From NCBI RefSeq assembly GCF_020381325.1, contig NZ_JAGSPI010000002.1, forward strand, positions 372,001 through 436,000: a DNA stretch of 64,000 nucleotides. The letters are read 5' to 3'. Below, in pieces: positions 20,240-29,148 of this stretch. Made by a program: the position numbers and the translations under genes. Every line of letters begins with the position of its first letter. The first letter of the stretch is position 1. The notes below the pieces were generated by a model, which made no database searches, was not told the origin of the DNA, and worked only from the letters and a program-made list of their open reading frames with translations. This stretch comes from Providencia vermicola. GTDB taxonomy: Bacteria; Pseudomonadota; Gammaproteobacteria; Enterobacterales; Enterobacteriaceae.

Positions 20240-22735
20240 TTATTGGCAAGGGATCAAGACTTTACCTTGATTCTTTTCTGTCATATTCGGTAAGTTCAAG
20301 CGACATTGATTTGTACCACTTGCCCACTTAACAATGTAACTTTCATCTGGGTCGACCCCAGTCAAATAAGCGACACCACTGTCTGCGATAATGCCAACTT
20401 CCCTAGACGTATTCACTTCGATGACACTCGTCCCCAGAGGTGGATAGTTACCGTTACTCAAACGGATCACCGCTAAAATACGTTTCCCTTGGTTCGCTTT
20501 TATTTTTTGATAACCAATTGAGCCTTCAGTTAATGTTTTACCAATAATGTTGTCATTCACATCAACATCATCGGGCAGCGTATTCATATCAATGTACACA
20601 TCCGAGTTTGAAAAACTGTTCAAACTTGTTGCAACACCGATACCGAAGCGGTTGGTGACGGACTCGCCATTATCAATAGAAATACCCGCAACGTTATCGC
20701 TATCAATCATGACGCGCGGTTCATTATTTGTGCCATTACGGTGCATCGCAGCACCATACTTAGTGGCTGTCATAGAGCCATACCAGCTCCCGCCAAAGGC
20801 GCGGTAAGAATTCACATTTTCCGTTGCGTTAACGTTTAATACGCCATATGGGGAAGAACGTTGATAGCTACCACTAATATTTGGTTCTGCACGCCCGAGT
20901 TCATGCTGATCGCCACCTACTCGCATACTCCAGTAATTATTTCGCTCATTTGGGCTGTAATAGGCGACAGATTGCCCAAAATTATGATCATTATCTGCAT
21001 ATTGGGCGTCATAGCTTACTGATCCACCATTTTCTAACGGAATTGAAAATGACAGATAAATTTGGTTGTCATCGGTTTCTTCGTATTTAATTTTATTTAG
21101 AGATAGTGTTCCTGAGATATTTTTAAGCTGCCCAACACTAAACAGTTTACTTAAGCTCATTCCAAAGTTTGTCGTCGACTCACTGTTCCAAAACTGGTGG
21201 TGGGAGGCATTAAAGTAAACCGTTAAATCCAATGGGCTAATGTATTGGTTAAAAGAGGCGGTATACACATTTTTATCACGCCTAAAATCAAGAACACCAT
21301 TGGCAGCATCAATATATTGCGGCATGGTTAGGAATTCTTTTTCAGAGAATTTATAGCCCGCAAAAGTGACTTGTGAGTTGGTGGATTCGAAACGTTTCGA
21401 ATAATTCAGACGATAACTGTTTCCTGAATAAGAACCAAAATGATCTAAATTTGCATGGGTACGCGTAATATCCAGCGATATTGCCCCAAACACATTCATA
21501 TTTTGCCCAATACCCAGGTTGACGGCTTGATAATTATTATTATCGACAGTGGCAATTAACCCGCCAAAAATGGAAGTGTTGCCAAATAACCCATAAGATA
21601 ATTCACCCGCAATAAACCGTGGCTCGACTTTCTGAGAACGCCCAAACGGATCCGACTGCCCCATCGTCAATTTATAAAGAAGCTGACCTTGGCGCGTTAA
21701 AAATGGCAATGATGCCGCCGTCACTTGGTAAGTCGTTTTTGAGCCATCCTCTTCCTCAATGGTTACATCTAACGTACCTTGTACTGCTTCCGTAATATCT
21801 TGAATATTAAAGGGACCAGGCGCCACTTTAGCTTGTTTAATGACACGCCCATTTTGTGAAATAATCACCATGGCATTGGTTTTAGCAATACCCGTCACCT
21901 GTGGTGCATAACCACGCAATGAAGGCGGGAGCATACGATTATCACTAAAGAGAGATGCCCCAATAAAACGGAAGCTATCAAACAAATCTGTTTTTAAATA
22001 AGACTCCCCAAGTAAAACTTTTGCGCCCATTTCAGGTAATGCACGAAATGCATAAAGCTGAGTCCAATCAAATCGTTCATTCGTTTTTCCTTGAGAACGA
22101 TTATATTGATACTGATAATCTGCACGGAAACGCCAAGCACCTAAGTTCACGCCAGCCGTACCATTACTGCTACCGCTAAATGTTTCACTTGTGTTTTTAG
22201 GGGAGGTGTAATTTAAAAATAGGTTGTAATCGAGAAATGCGCCTGCGATTCCATTTTCCCATTGGGACGGTGGAACCCAGTACGGATCATCATATTCTAA
22301 CCAAGCTTGAGGAATAGAAAATAAGATATTCTGGTTCTCTTTATCAAAGCGATAATGAATATCTAGCTTTTTAGATAGTTCAACACACTGGTTATTATTA
22401 TTTTGCAGAAGTTCTTCCTGAACTTTCTTTTTTAATGCAAAAAGTGTAACCATCTCTGGTGTAACACAGAGTGTTGAATTATCTTTACTCTCTTCAATAA
22501 ATTTAATTAGATGTTGACCCGCTAATTTTCTACCATTCAGTGTGATATCCGTAAGATATTCACCAGCAGGGATAAAATCAGGATTTGAAAACTGGCTTAA
22601 ATCGATATTATCTCTGTCCTTTGCATCAATAATATTCATATTAAATTCGACCGCACTGGACATTCCTGAAAAAGAAAATGCCAACACAATAGAAAATAAT
22701 ATTTTATTCATTTTAAACTGAGGCAATAAAGACAT
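20240..22735 (-). CDS. Outer-membrane fimbrial usher
   Basis: An 831-residue usher of the PapC/FimD family. It exports and assembles chaperone-bound subunits across the outer membrane. Visible are the N-terminal periplasmic domain (VEFNMNIIDAKDR, FIPAGEYLTDITLNGR), the plug and barrel regions (QVTGIAKTNAMVIISQNGRVI) and a C-terminal part ending with a cysteine pair (NQCRLNLPN...LIPCQ). I use ATG 22735, which has AGGGA seven bases upstream; the frame is open to a TTG at 22750. The signal region is MNKILFSIVLAFSFSGMSSA after an eight-residue leader. Confidence 0.93.
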   Translation of the reverse strand: MSLLPQFKMNKILFSIVLAFSFSGMSSAVEFNMNIIDAKDRDNIDLSQFSNPDFIPAGEYLTDITLNGRKLAGQHLIKFIEESKDNSTLCVTPEMVTLFALKKKVQEELLQNNNNQCVELSKKLDIHYRFDKENQNILFSIPQAWLEYDDPYWVPPSQWENGIAGAFLDYNLFLNYTSPKNTSETFSGSSNGTAGVNLGAWRFRADYQYQYNRSQGKTNERFDWTQLYAFRALPEMGAKVLLGESYLKTDLFDSFRFIGASLFSDNRMLPPSLRGYAPQVTGIAKTNAMVIISQNGRVIKQAKVAPGPFNIQDITEAVQGTLDVTIEEEDGSKTTYQVTAASLPFLTRQGQLLYKLTMGQSDPFGRSQKVEPRFIAGELSYGLFGNTSIFGGLIATVDNNNYQAVNLGIGQNMNVFGAISLDITRTHANLDHFGSYSGNSYRLNYSKRFESTNSQVTFAGYKFSEKEFLTMPQYIDAANGVLDFRRDKNVYTASFNQYISPLDLTVYFNASHHQFWNSESTTNFGMSLSKLFSVGQLKNISGTLSLNKIKYEETDDNQIYLSFSIPLENGGSVSYDAQYADNDHNFGQSVAYYSPNERNNYWSMRVGGDQHELGRAEPNISGSYQRSSPYGVLNVNATENVNSYRAFGGSWYGSMTATKYGAAMHRNGTNNEPRVMIDSDNVAGISIDNGESVTNRFGIGVATSLNSFSNSDVYIDMNTLPDDVDVNDNIIGKTLTEGSIGYQKIKANQGKRILAVIRLSNGNYPPLGTSVIEVNTSREVGIIADSGVAYLTGVDPDESYIVKWASGTNQCRLNLPNMTEKNQGKVLIPCQ

Positions 22736-22818
22736 GATGTTCCCTGTCAAAAAGATAAAAAATCAAAATAAAAAGGGAAAATAACAGGCAAAAATATGCC
22801 TGTTATTTAAGGTATAGA

Positions 22819-23376
22819 TTAGAGGTAATTTAAAGCGTAAGTCGCTTGAGAAATGATGCTACCTGTTTCTACTTTGTTACCATTTGCTTCTACACGTGCG
22901 CTAAATGCTAATTTGTTAGGGCCGTCAGCTAATGGCAATTCAACACTTGTGTCACCCACTTTCATTGTTGCGCCATCAGCATTAATCAGACGAACACCAA
23001 CACCTTTAGAAGTACCAGTGTTTGCTAACAGTTCTTTTGCAGTTGTATCTGGCGTACCAGTGAAAGTCACTTTAACTTTGCTAACTGCAGGGAAAATAAC
23101 TGTATCTGAAGCATCTTTAACTTCACCTAAATCACAGTTCTCTAATTGAATATTATATTGAACGCTTTGGCTAAATTTATTACCAGTTTCTAATACTTTA
23201 TTAGCAACTTGGCCAAGGTCAACGTTAATTGTACCATCACCTGGGATTGAACAAGGTGCATTGATAACTTTACCAGTGAAGTTGATGATACCACTTCCTT
23301 GGTCTACAGGTGCTGCATTAGCAATACCAAACGAAGAAGCGATAATTGTAGCTAGTGCAATTTTAGTTAATTTCAT
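22819..23376 (-). CDS. Major fimbrial subunit (pilin)
   Basis: A 185-residue pilin with a clear signal peptide (MKLTKIALATIIASSFGIANA). The mature protein starts APVDQGSGIINFTGKVINAPCSI; the cysteine pair is Cys42 and the one in LENCDLG. It ends ATYALNYL with the penultimate tyrosine that guides chaperone binding. It is the first structural gene of the operon and is followed by a 69-base gap before the usher start region, the place where stoichiometry is often set. It resembles MrpA/PMF-type pilins of Proteus. Confidence 0.93.
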   Translation of the reverse strand: MKLTKIALATIIASSFGIANAAPVDQGSGIINFTGKVINAPCSIPGDGTINVDLGQVANKVLETGNKFSQSVQYNIQLENCDLGEVKDASDTVIFPAVSKVKVTFTGTPDTTAKELLANTGTSKGVGVRLINADGATMKVGDTSVELPLADGPNKLAFSARVEANGNKVETGSIISQATYALNYL

Positions 23377-23414
23377 TTATATTTTCCTATAAAAAGACGA
23401 CAGATGTACCAATC

Positions 23415-23441
23415 ACTTAATAATCAAAATAATTATTAAGT
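23415..23441. other. Hairpin in the pilin leader region
   Basis: ACTTAATAAT and ATTATTAAGT form a perfect 10-base inverted repeat with a 7-base loop, 39 bases upstream of the pilin start. On the pilin strand it would lie in the mRNA leader or promoter region. It could affect message stability or be a protein site. It is too AT-rich to interpret further. Confidence 0.4.
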
Positions 23442-23576
23442 TGATATTTTTTTTGCTGAGGATAGAATAAATACAACATTTACCCTTATAATTAAGAAAT
23501 AAATGAGTTTTATTTAAATGAATTTATTTTTAAATTATTTTTATATTGGATACTAGAATATCCTTAACTTTCTTAT

Positions 23577-23816
23577 TTAAATATTTTCTTTATTTAAGAA
23601 CACATCGTCAATAAAAAAGCAAATCATCTCTGTTTCTAGAGCACTAGCTAATATATGCAAATTTTCAATATTAATGTTGCACTCCCCTCTTTCATAGCGA
23701 GAGATCTGCTGCTGACTTACACCAACAAGATTTGCAAGCTCAATGCCAGAAAGACCTAAATGCTTTCTTCTTTTTCTTATTTCTCTGCCTACAATACGAT
23801 TTACATTTATCATCAA
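23577..23816 (-). CDS. MrpJ-like helix-turn-helix regulator of fimbriae
   Basis: A 79-residue XRE-family protein, almost entirely a helix-turn-helix domain. The recognition segment GVSQQQISRYERGECNINIENLHILASAL carries the SQQQISRYERG motif conserved in the MrpJ family of Proteus and Providencia, whose members are encoded in fimbrial operons and repress motility when fimbriae are made. It is shorter than MrpJ (about 107 residues) and lies upstream of the pilin gene rather than at the end of the operon. Control of fimbriae or motility is inferred. Confidence 0.8.
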   Translation of the reverse strand: MMINVNRIVGREIRKRRKHLGLSGIELANLVGVSQQQISRYERGECNINIENLHILASALETEMICFFIDDVFLNKENI

Positions 23817-24144
23817 TTATAGCCCAACAAACTTAAAATATTAAACGGCTAAACTATATTACAGATCAAAAACCTTTAGACCATAAAAAATTATTTTTTA
23901 AATGCAAATTAAAATATTGCATATAAATTAAAACACGAAATTTGAGTTAATTATAAATTTGAAGATATAAAAGTAAAACTGTTTATAACGATCAATAAAA
24001 TAGATTAAAGCCAGAGAAACCTATCAATATTAGAGTATTTTAAATTTAAATAGTGACTAATGAAAAACAACTCAATAAAGTTAAATTTTTCAATATAGAA
24101 TAATTAGAAAAATAACAGATAACCATTTGATTTATTTAAAATAA

Positions 24145-24177
24145 ATCTAAGTTACCATTAACAATGGTAACTTAGAT
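24145..24177. other. 15-base perfect inverted repeat
   Basis: ATCTAAGTTACCATT and its exact complement AATGGTAACTTAGAT are separated by three bases (AAC). There is no clean T run after it on the plus strand; on the minus strand it is followed by a TA-rich tract. It could be a terminator of a minus-strand transcript, a small RNA stem or a protein-binding site. Confidence 0.6.
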
Positions 24178-24314
24178 AAATACAGGTTTATTTTAGATTA
24201 TCTAACTTAGTGATTAAATATTTACTATTCAAAATAGACATCTTGATTAATAAGCTTTTTTACATGAAAAATAGATAAATTAATTTTTAATTTACATTGT
24301 TTTAGTTTATATCA

Positions 24315-24351
24315 AAAATACCACTCTCAATGGTATTTTAATTTTTATGAT
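24315..24351 (+). terminator. Orphan terminator-like hairpin
   Basis: AAAATACCA and TGGTATTTT form a 9-base stem around a 7-base loop, followed by AATTTTTATG. It has the form of a weak rho-independent terminator on the plus strand, but no plus-strand gene precedes it. Confidence 0.45.
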
Positions 24352-24784
24352 TTTTAAAAACTAAATATGCAGGGAAATCTCATCAACTCATTAAACGAGT
24401 ACGAGATATAAGAAAATTGATTTAGGAGAAGGTAAATCACTTTGAATACGTAAATCTAACAAATTATCGCGACCTTAGGCAGAAGTGTTAACGATATCAT
24501 TAAATAATGCCACTTTAAGTAAAGTAGTCACACCAAGCGACTAAAATACCTTTTATTTAACATACAGTTAAATTTGCTACAAATTGTAACCAAATGATAA
24601 ATATTATTAATGAAATTGGACGTTTTTTTTCTAGTAACAAAAATAAAACATAATAATTAAGTAATTAGCTCACGGAAAAGGTGTAAAACAGGTATTTATA
24701 CTTAGTTAATTACCGTGTTTTAGGTAAAAAAACTGCGACGATCTAGTAACAACAATATTCACCAGCTCAGTCTAGACGGAAATT

Positions 24785-24850
24785 AAGCGCTTAATCACAA
24801 GAATAGAGTGCTTTTTTAGTGCTAATTAAGCCCTTTTGCGGCTTTTTTAG
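24785..24850 (+). terminator. Two tandem terminators with no upstream gene
   Basis: First hairpin: AAGCGCT (24785-24791) with AGTGCTT (24807-24813) followed by TTTT. Second: AAGCC (24828-24832) with GGCTT (24840-24844) followed by TTTT. Both are plus-strand rho-independent terminators ten bases apart. No protein gene lies upstream on that strand for almost 7 kb, so they may end a small RNA. Confidence 0.5.
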
Positions 24851-25092
24851 TTAAATAACTAAATGCTAATCAATGCGTTATTTTTATCCCCGCGGATTAT
24901 ATAAGAACATTTCACCTAATAAGAGGTTTTTTTTCGAAGAATATAATGCATCTCAACTTTTTCACTCGATTTAAATCATCAATATTCGACTGGTTTTTCT
25001 ATTTCGATAACCAATGGTTATTAAAATGGAAAATAACTCATTATTTTTTTTCAAAATAACGTGTTTTTATTTTGCTAATAAAGGAGATATTG

Positions 25093-26082
25093 ATGAATAG
25101 ACAACCATTACTTCGCGCTGCAACGGTGCAATTCCAACACCAAGCAGGTAATAAAGAGTACAACTTAGCCTGTATCCACAACTTCATTACGCAAGCTGCA
25201 CAAAAAAAGGTCAAAATGCTCGTATTCCCCGAAATGTGTATTACTGGGTATTGGCATGTCCCAAAACTGCCTGATGAAGACGTTTATGCACTCAGTGAAA
25301 TCTTGCATGACAGCCCTTCATTAGCCCCTATTCGCCAACGTGCCATCGAATTAGATATGCTTATTGGCGTTGGATTCATTGAAAAAGGCCTCAATGGTAA
25401 ATGTTATAATACCTGGGTCGCTTGTATGCCTGACGGGCAGTTATATGCGCACCGCAAACTGCATGCCTTTGAGCATCCAGTTATTCAAAGCGGTGATGAC
25501 TATACGGTGTTTGACACCCCGTGGGGTGTCAAAGTCGGCATATTGATTTGTTGGGATAATAATCTGATTGAAAACCCGAGAGCCACTGCATTACTTGGCG
25601 CTGATATTATCCTTGCGCCTCATCAAACGGGTGGAACGAACTCCAGTAGCCCGTATGGAATGAAGCGCATACCACTGCATTTATGGGAAAACAGAGAACG
25701 AGACCGACAAGCGCTGATAGATGCATTTCAAGGGGAAAATGGTCGGAACTGGTTATTACGCTGGCTACCTTCACGTGCCCATGATAACGGTGTTTTTTAC
25801 CTGTTTAGTAATGGTGTTGGCCGTGACGATGACGAAGTTCGAACAGGAAATGCGATGATAATCGACCCTTATGGTCGCATTATTCAAGAAACGGCTGCCA
25901 CTGAGGATGACATGGTCATTGCTGATTTAGACCTTAACTTACTTCCTAACTCCAATGGGCGACGTTGGTTAATGGGACGACGTCCCGAGCTCTACACAAT
26001 TCTTAATACTACAATGGGTTACGAAACAGATATTCATCAGGTTCGTTTCGCATCTCAAACAACGCCTTTTATCAAAAAATAA
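25093..26082 (+). CDS. Carbon-nitrogen hydrolase (nitrilase superfamily)
   Basis: A 329-residue amidohydrolase of the nitrilase superfamily. The catalytic Glu-Lys-Cys triad is visible: Glu47 in FPEMCITGYW, Lys122 in HRKLHAFEH and Cys153 in GILICWDNN. Such enzymes hydrolyse amides, carbamoyl groups or nitriles in the cytoplasm. The insert LWENRERDRQALIDAFQGENGRNWLLRWLPSR (a charged helix region) may shape the substrate pocket. ATG 25093 has AAGGAG upstream; an earlier in-frame TTG-type start is not needed. A LysR regulator gene follows on the same strand. The substrate is unknown. Confidence 0.82.
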   Translation: MNRQPLLRAATVQFQHQAGNKEYNLACIHNFITQAAQKKVKMLVFPEMCITGYWHVPKLPDEDVYALSEILHDSPSLAPIRQRAIELDMLIGVGFIEKGLNGKCYNTWVACMPDGQLYAHRKLHAFEHPVIQSGDDYTVFDTPWGVKVGILICWDNNLIENPRATALLGADIILAPHQTGGTNSSSPYGMKRIPLHLWENRERDRQALIDAFQGENGRNWLLRWLPSRAHDNGVFYLFSNGVGRDDDEVRTGNAMIIDPYGRIIQETAATEDDMVIADLDLNLLPNSNGRRWLMGRRPELYTILNTTMGYETDIHQVRFASQTTPFIKK

Positions 26083-26103
26083 ATCAGGCCCTGTAAAATA
26101 GCG

Positions 26104-26145
26104 AATGCTATAGTGGTTTATTCATTATATAGATACTATAGCGTT
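26104..26145. promoter_or_regulatory. Inverted repeat upstream of the LysR gene
   Basis: AATGCTATAGT and ACTATAGCGTT are inverted repeats (one G-T pair) separated by about 20 bases in the 87-base gap between the nitrilase and LysR genes. It could be a regulator-binding site or a hairpin that ends part of the nitrilase transcript. Confidence 0.4.
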
Positions 26146-26169
26146 TATCATTTTCTGTAAGAGGTAATT

Positions 26170-27054
26170 ATGGATACCCGACTTCTTCGCGCCTTTATTA
26201 CTCTTGCGGATACAAAAAATTTCAAAGAAGCCTCAACACGCTTATGCATAAGCCAGCCTGCATTAACAAAGCAAATTAAGTTATTAGAAGAGCAACTCAA
26301 TTTACGGCTATTTGAACGAGGCCGTCACGGCGCAATGCTGACAGAGTATGGCCTTACATTGCTACCCCATGCAAAATTAGTCCTGAACCACGTACAAGAA
26401 TTATTGAATCAAGCATTGACGCTCAACGAAGAACCCCCGAAAGTTTTGAATGTCGGTTTTGGGATCTCATCTTTTCAAGAGGCCTCTTTATTTGTTGCTC
26501 ACTTACGGGAGAAACTGCCCAACGTCGCCATTGTGTTGGATGATATGCCATCACATATTATGAGAGAGAATCTCCTTACTCATCAATTAGATATTGCATT
26601 TACTCGCCATGTCTCCCATGATTCAACAACAAATATTATTAGCCAACCCTTAAAAACAGAAGTTTTAGCCCTCGCGATATCACGCGAATACGCACAGCAT
26701 AATTCGATACGGGATTATTTAACACAATATCCATTGCTGATGTTACGTGCAGAGCGCGGCCTTGGGCTTTACCAACAAATTCAGCGTTATTTGCAATCGG
26801 AAGAGTTACATCTCTCTCCCTTACAAGAGGCCAGCGATATACAAACGCTCATTGCATTGGTTGCCGCTAAAGTGGGCGTTAGCCTTATTCCTTACAGTGC
26901 AAAATATATTGCACAAGAAGATATCCTCTTTATTCCTCTTCACCACTGTGAGGCAGCAAATTGGCAAATCGATGTCGTTTGGCAGACTTCATTACCCGAA
27001 GCATGGCAACGCACTTTCCGTACTTTGATTGATGAAATGCATGAAACCTCGTGA
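26170..27054 (+). CDS. LysR-family transcriptional regulator
   Basis: A 294-residue LysR-type regulator. The helix-turn-helix is at residues 2-62 (LLRAFITLADTKNFKEASTR, CISQPALTKQIKLLEEQLNLRLFERG) and the effector-binding domain follows from about residue 90. An AAGAGG site precedes the ATG. It follows the nitrilase gene on the same strand and precedes the seven-gene lipid cluster by 97 bases. It might control either; nothing in the sequence decides. Confidence 0.88.
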   Translation: MDTRLLRAFITLADTKNFKEASTRLCISQPALTKQIKLLEEQLNLRLFERGRHGAMLTEYGLTLLPHAKLVLNHVQELLNQALTLNEEPPKVLNVGFGISSFQEASLFVAHLREKLPNVAIVLDDMPSHIMRENLLTHQLDIAFTRHVSHDSTTNIISQPLKTEVLALAISREYAQHNSIRDYLTQYPLLMLRAERGLGLYQQIQRYLQSEELHLSPLQEASDIQTLIALVAAKVGVSLIPYSAKYIAQEDILFIPLHHCEAANWQIDVVWQTSLPEAWQRTFRTLIDEMHETS

Positions 27055-27151
27055 GCGATAGGCAATAAGAATAACTCCGTAATTCCTATATATTAAATAA
27101 ATGAACTCTGATATTTATTGTTGTTATCTTGGTTAGATAGGCACTTTATAT

Positions 27152-28150
27152 ATGTCCGCTAATAGGTCAATTGCTCCACTTAAAATCATCGCGTCTGGCG
27201 TTGCTTTGCCTGAAAACAAAATTTACTCCTCTATGCTCGATGAAAAACTCAATAAAATGCAAGGGTTTGTGGAGAAACATTCAGGTATCGAATATCGCTA
27301 TCATGCAAATAATACCGATTCACAAGCACAGCTAGCTGCACAAGCCATTGCAAATACATTACAGCATAATGAGTTATCACCACAAAGTATTGATATGCTG
27401 ATTAACGCCTCAGCGATCCCTGTTCAAGCATTACCTTGCTCTGCTGCCCACATCCTCGAACAATCAAATTTGAATGATGGCATTGCCTGCTTTGATATCA
27501 ACTCCAGTTGCATTAGCTTTATTACTGCACTACAAGTGGCTGCGGGCATGTTAGCGACAAGCCAATACCAACGAATAGCCATTGTCTCTGCTGACATCGC
27601 CTCACGGGGTATCGACTGGCAAGATAAGGAATCATCGCTCATTTTTGGTGATGGTGCAGCGTGTGTGATTGTTGAAAAAGGGGATGGTACCAGTGGCATT
27701 CTTTCTTACACTCACACCACGCACACTGACGGGATTGATTTTTGCGAAATTCGCGCCGGCGGAACACGGAAAAACCCACGTTCAGGAATGACTGAGGATG
27801 ATTTTCTATTTCATATGCAAGGTAAAAAACTTTTCCGCATGGCATCTGCCTTAATTGAAGAATTTATGCAGCGGGTCTTCACCGAGTCAGACTTACAACT
27901 CGAACAAATTGATACTGTCGTGCCCCACCAAGCGAGCCATTTATCGTTAGAACATATGCGTCAACGTGTTGGCGTGACATCCGATCAACTTATTGACATC
28001 TATCGCCATCGCGGTAACCAAGTTGCAGCATCGATTCCATCGGCACTGCACGAAGCGATTATCACAGGCCGTTTTTATGAAAAACAACATGTGATGTTAA
28101 TTGGTACTGCTGCAGGTTTAGCGCTGTGTGCCATGGTATTGGTACCATGA
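27152..28150 (+). CDS. 3-oxoacyl-ACP synthase III-like condensing enzyme (FabH/OleA-like)
   Basis: A 332-residue thiolase-fold enzyme of the KAS III family. The catalytic triad is complete: Cys120 in NSSCISF, His259 in VVPHQAS and Asn289 in RGNQVAASIP. KAS III enzymes condense an acyl-CoA or acyl-ACP with malonyl-ACP or, in the OleA branch, two acyl chains head to head. It is not the housekeeping fabH, which sits with fabD and fabG. It heads a row of seven overlapping genes that all look like lipid or fatty-acid chemistry, so it probably makes the carbon skeleton. Its stop overlaps the next start as ATGA. Confidence 0.85.
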   Translation: MSANRSIAPLKIIASGVALPENKIYSSMLDEKLNKMQGFVEKHSGIEYRYHANNTDSQAQLAAQAIANTLQHNELSPQSIDMLINASAIPVQALPCSAAHILEQSNLNDGIACFDINSSCISFITALQVAAGMLATSQYQRIAIVSADIASRGIDWQDKESSLIFGDGAACVIVEKGDGTSGILSYTHTTHTDGIDFCEIRAGGTRKNPRSGMTEDDFLFHMQGKKLFRMASALIEEFMQRVFTESDLQLEQIDTVVPHQASHLSLEHMRQRVGVTSDQLIDIYRHRGNQVAASIPSALHEAIITGRFYEKQHVMLIGTAAGLALCAMVLVP

Positions 28151-29148
28151 AAATCTTAGTCACTGGTGCCACTAGTGGGCTTGGCCGAAATGCTAGTGAG
28201 TACTTACTGGGGCGAGGTTTTGACGTTGTCGCTTGTGGGCGAAATCCGCAAGCAGGAGAACAGTTAATCAAAATGGGTGCTGAATTTGCCCCTTGTGAAC
28301 TGGCGACGCTCTCTTTGCAAGAAGCAAAAGAGATGATGACTGGCTGTGATGCCATTTGGCACTGTGCTGCACTCTCTTCACCATGGGGCAAGCGCCAACA
28401 TTTTGAAAATATTAATTTTCATGCGACTCACACATTAGCCACCGCAGCTGGTGAGTTAGGAATAGCTCGTTTTATTCATATTTCGACCCCTGCTATTTAT
28501 TTCAATTTCACCCATCAACGTGATATTGCAGAAACCACCCAGAATACTCATTTCGCCAATCAATATGCGAGAACAAAATATTTAGCAGAAACAGCTATTC
28601 AGCAATGTGTTAAGCAGTATCCCAATACCCGCTATACCCTATTACGGCCTCGTGGGTTGTTTGGCCCTCATGACCGCGTGCTACTGCCGAGGCTATTGGC
28701 ACAAATCAAATCTCGTCAGGGTAAGTTAGTACTTCCTAACGGGGGAAATAACCATTTTGACTTAACCTATGTGGGGAATGTGGTTCACAGTATGCAACTG
28801 GCCACGCATAAAGAAGCGTTACAAAGCGGCGCAACCTATAATATTACCAACCAACAGCCGCAAGCGCTAAAATACACATTGCAGCAACTCTTCCATGAGC
28901 TTCAACTCGAGTGTGAAATTCGTTCTGCACCTTATCCCTTGTTATATAGCATTGCTATGTTACTTGAGGGCATCGGCCATCTCACTGGAAAAGAGCCTCT
29001 CCTCACCCGTTATAGCCTCGGCGCAGCTTATTTCACCATGACGCTTGATAACCAAAAAGCCCAGCAAGAATTAGGTTATTATCCGTTATATTCCATGGAG
29101 CAAGGAATTCATTTAACCGCTAACTGGCTAAAACAGCAGGAGAATTGA
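28147..29148 (+). CDS. Extended short-chain dehydrogenase (NAD-dependent epimerase / 3-beta-HSD-like)
   Basis: A 333-residue Rossmann-fold enzyme of the extended SDR class. It has the nucleotide-binding motif TGATSGLG at residues 7-14 and the catalytic YxxxK in NQYARTKYLAE. Extended SDRs of this 3-beta-hydroxysteroid-dehydrogenase-like type include OleD, which reduces the beta-keto acid made by OleA, so a reductase step after the KAS III enzyme is a reasonable inference. ATG 28147 overlaps the upstream stop (ATGA); the downstream gene overlaps its stop as TGATG. Confidence 0.85.
   Translation: MKILVTGATSGLGRNASEYLLGRGFDVVACGRNPQAGEQLIKMGAEFAPCELATLSLQEAKEMMTGCDAIWHCAALSSPWGKRQHFENINFHATHTLATAAGELGIARFIHISTPAIYFNFTHQRDIAETTQNTHFANQYARTKYLAETAIQQCVKQYPNTRYTLLRPRGLFGPHDRVLLPRLLAQIKSRQGKLVLPNGGNNHFDLTYVGNVVHSMQLATHKEALQSGATYNITNQQPQALKYTLQQLFHELQLECEIRSAPYPLLYSIAMLLEGIGHLTGKEPLLTRYSLGAAYFTMTLDNQKAQQELGYYPLYSMEQGIHLTANWLKQQEN

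Larger units (their letters stand above)
23817..25092. other. Large AT-rich region without protein genes
   Basis: About 1.28 kb between the fimbrial regulator and the nitrilase gene, which point away from each other. No open frame exceeds about 60 codons and stop codons are dense in all frames. It holds a 15-base perfect inverted repeat (24145-24177), a terminator-like hairpin (24315-24351) and two successive terminators (24785-24850), none of which follows a recognisable gene. A small RNA or the debris of a lost gene could explain them. The promoters of both flanking genes must also lie here. Confidence 0.6.

Noticed and set aside
24630-24752. Repeated 11-mer TCTAGTAACAA at 24630 and 24742
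   Set aside because: Too short and too AT-rich to exclude chance, with no third copy or spacing pattern.
23377-25092. Phase-variable invertible promoter for the fimbrial operon, as in Proteus mrp
   Set aside because: No recombinase gene is nearby and I could not find a matched pair of inverted repeats flanking a promoter. The hairpins present have short loops.
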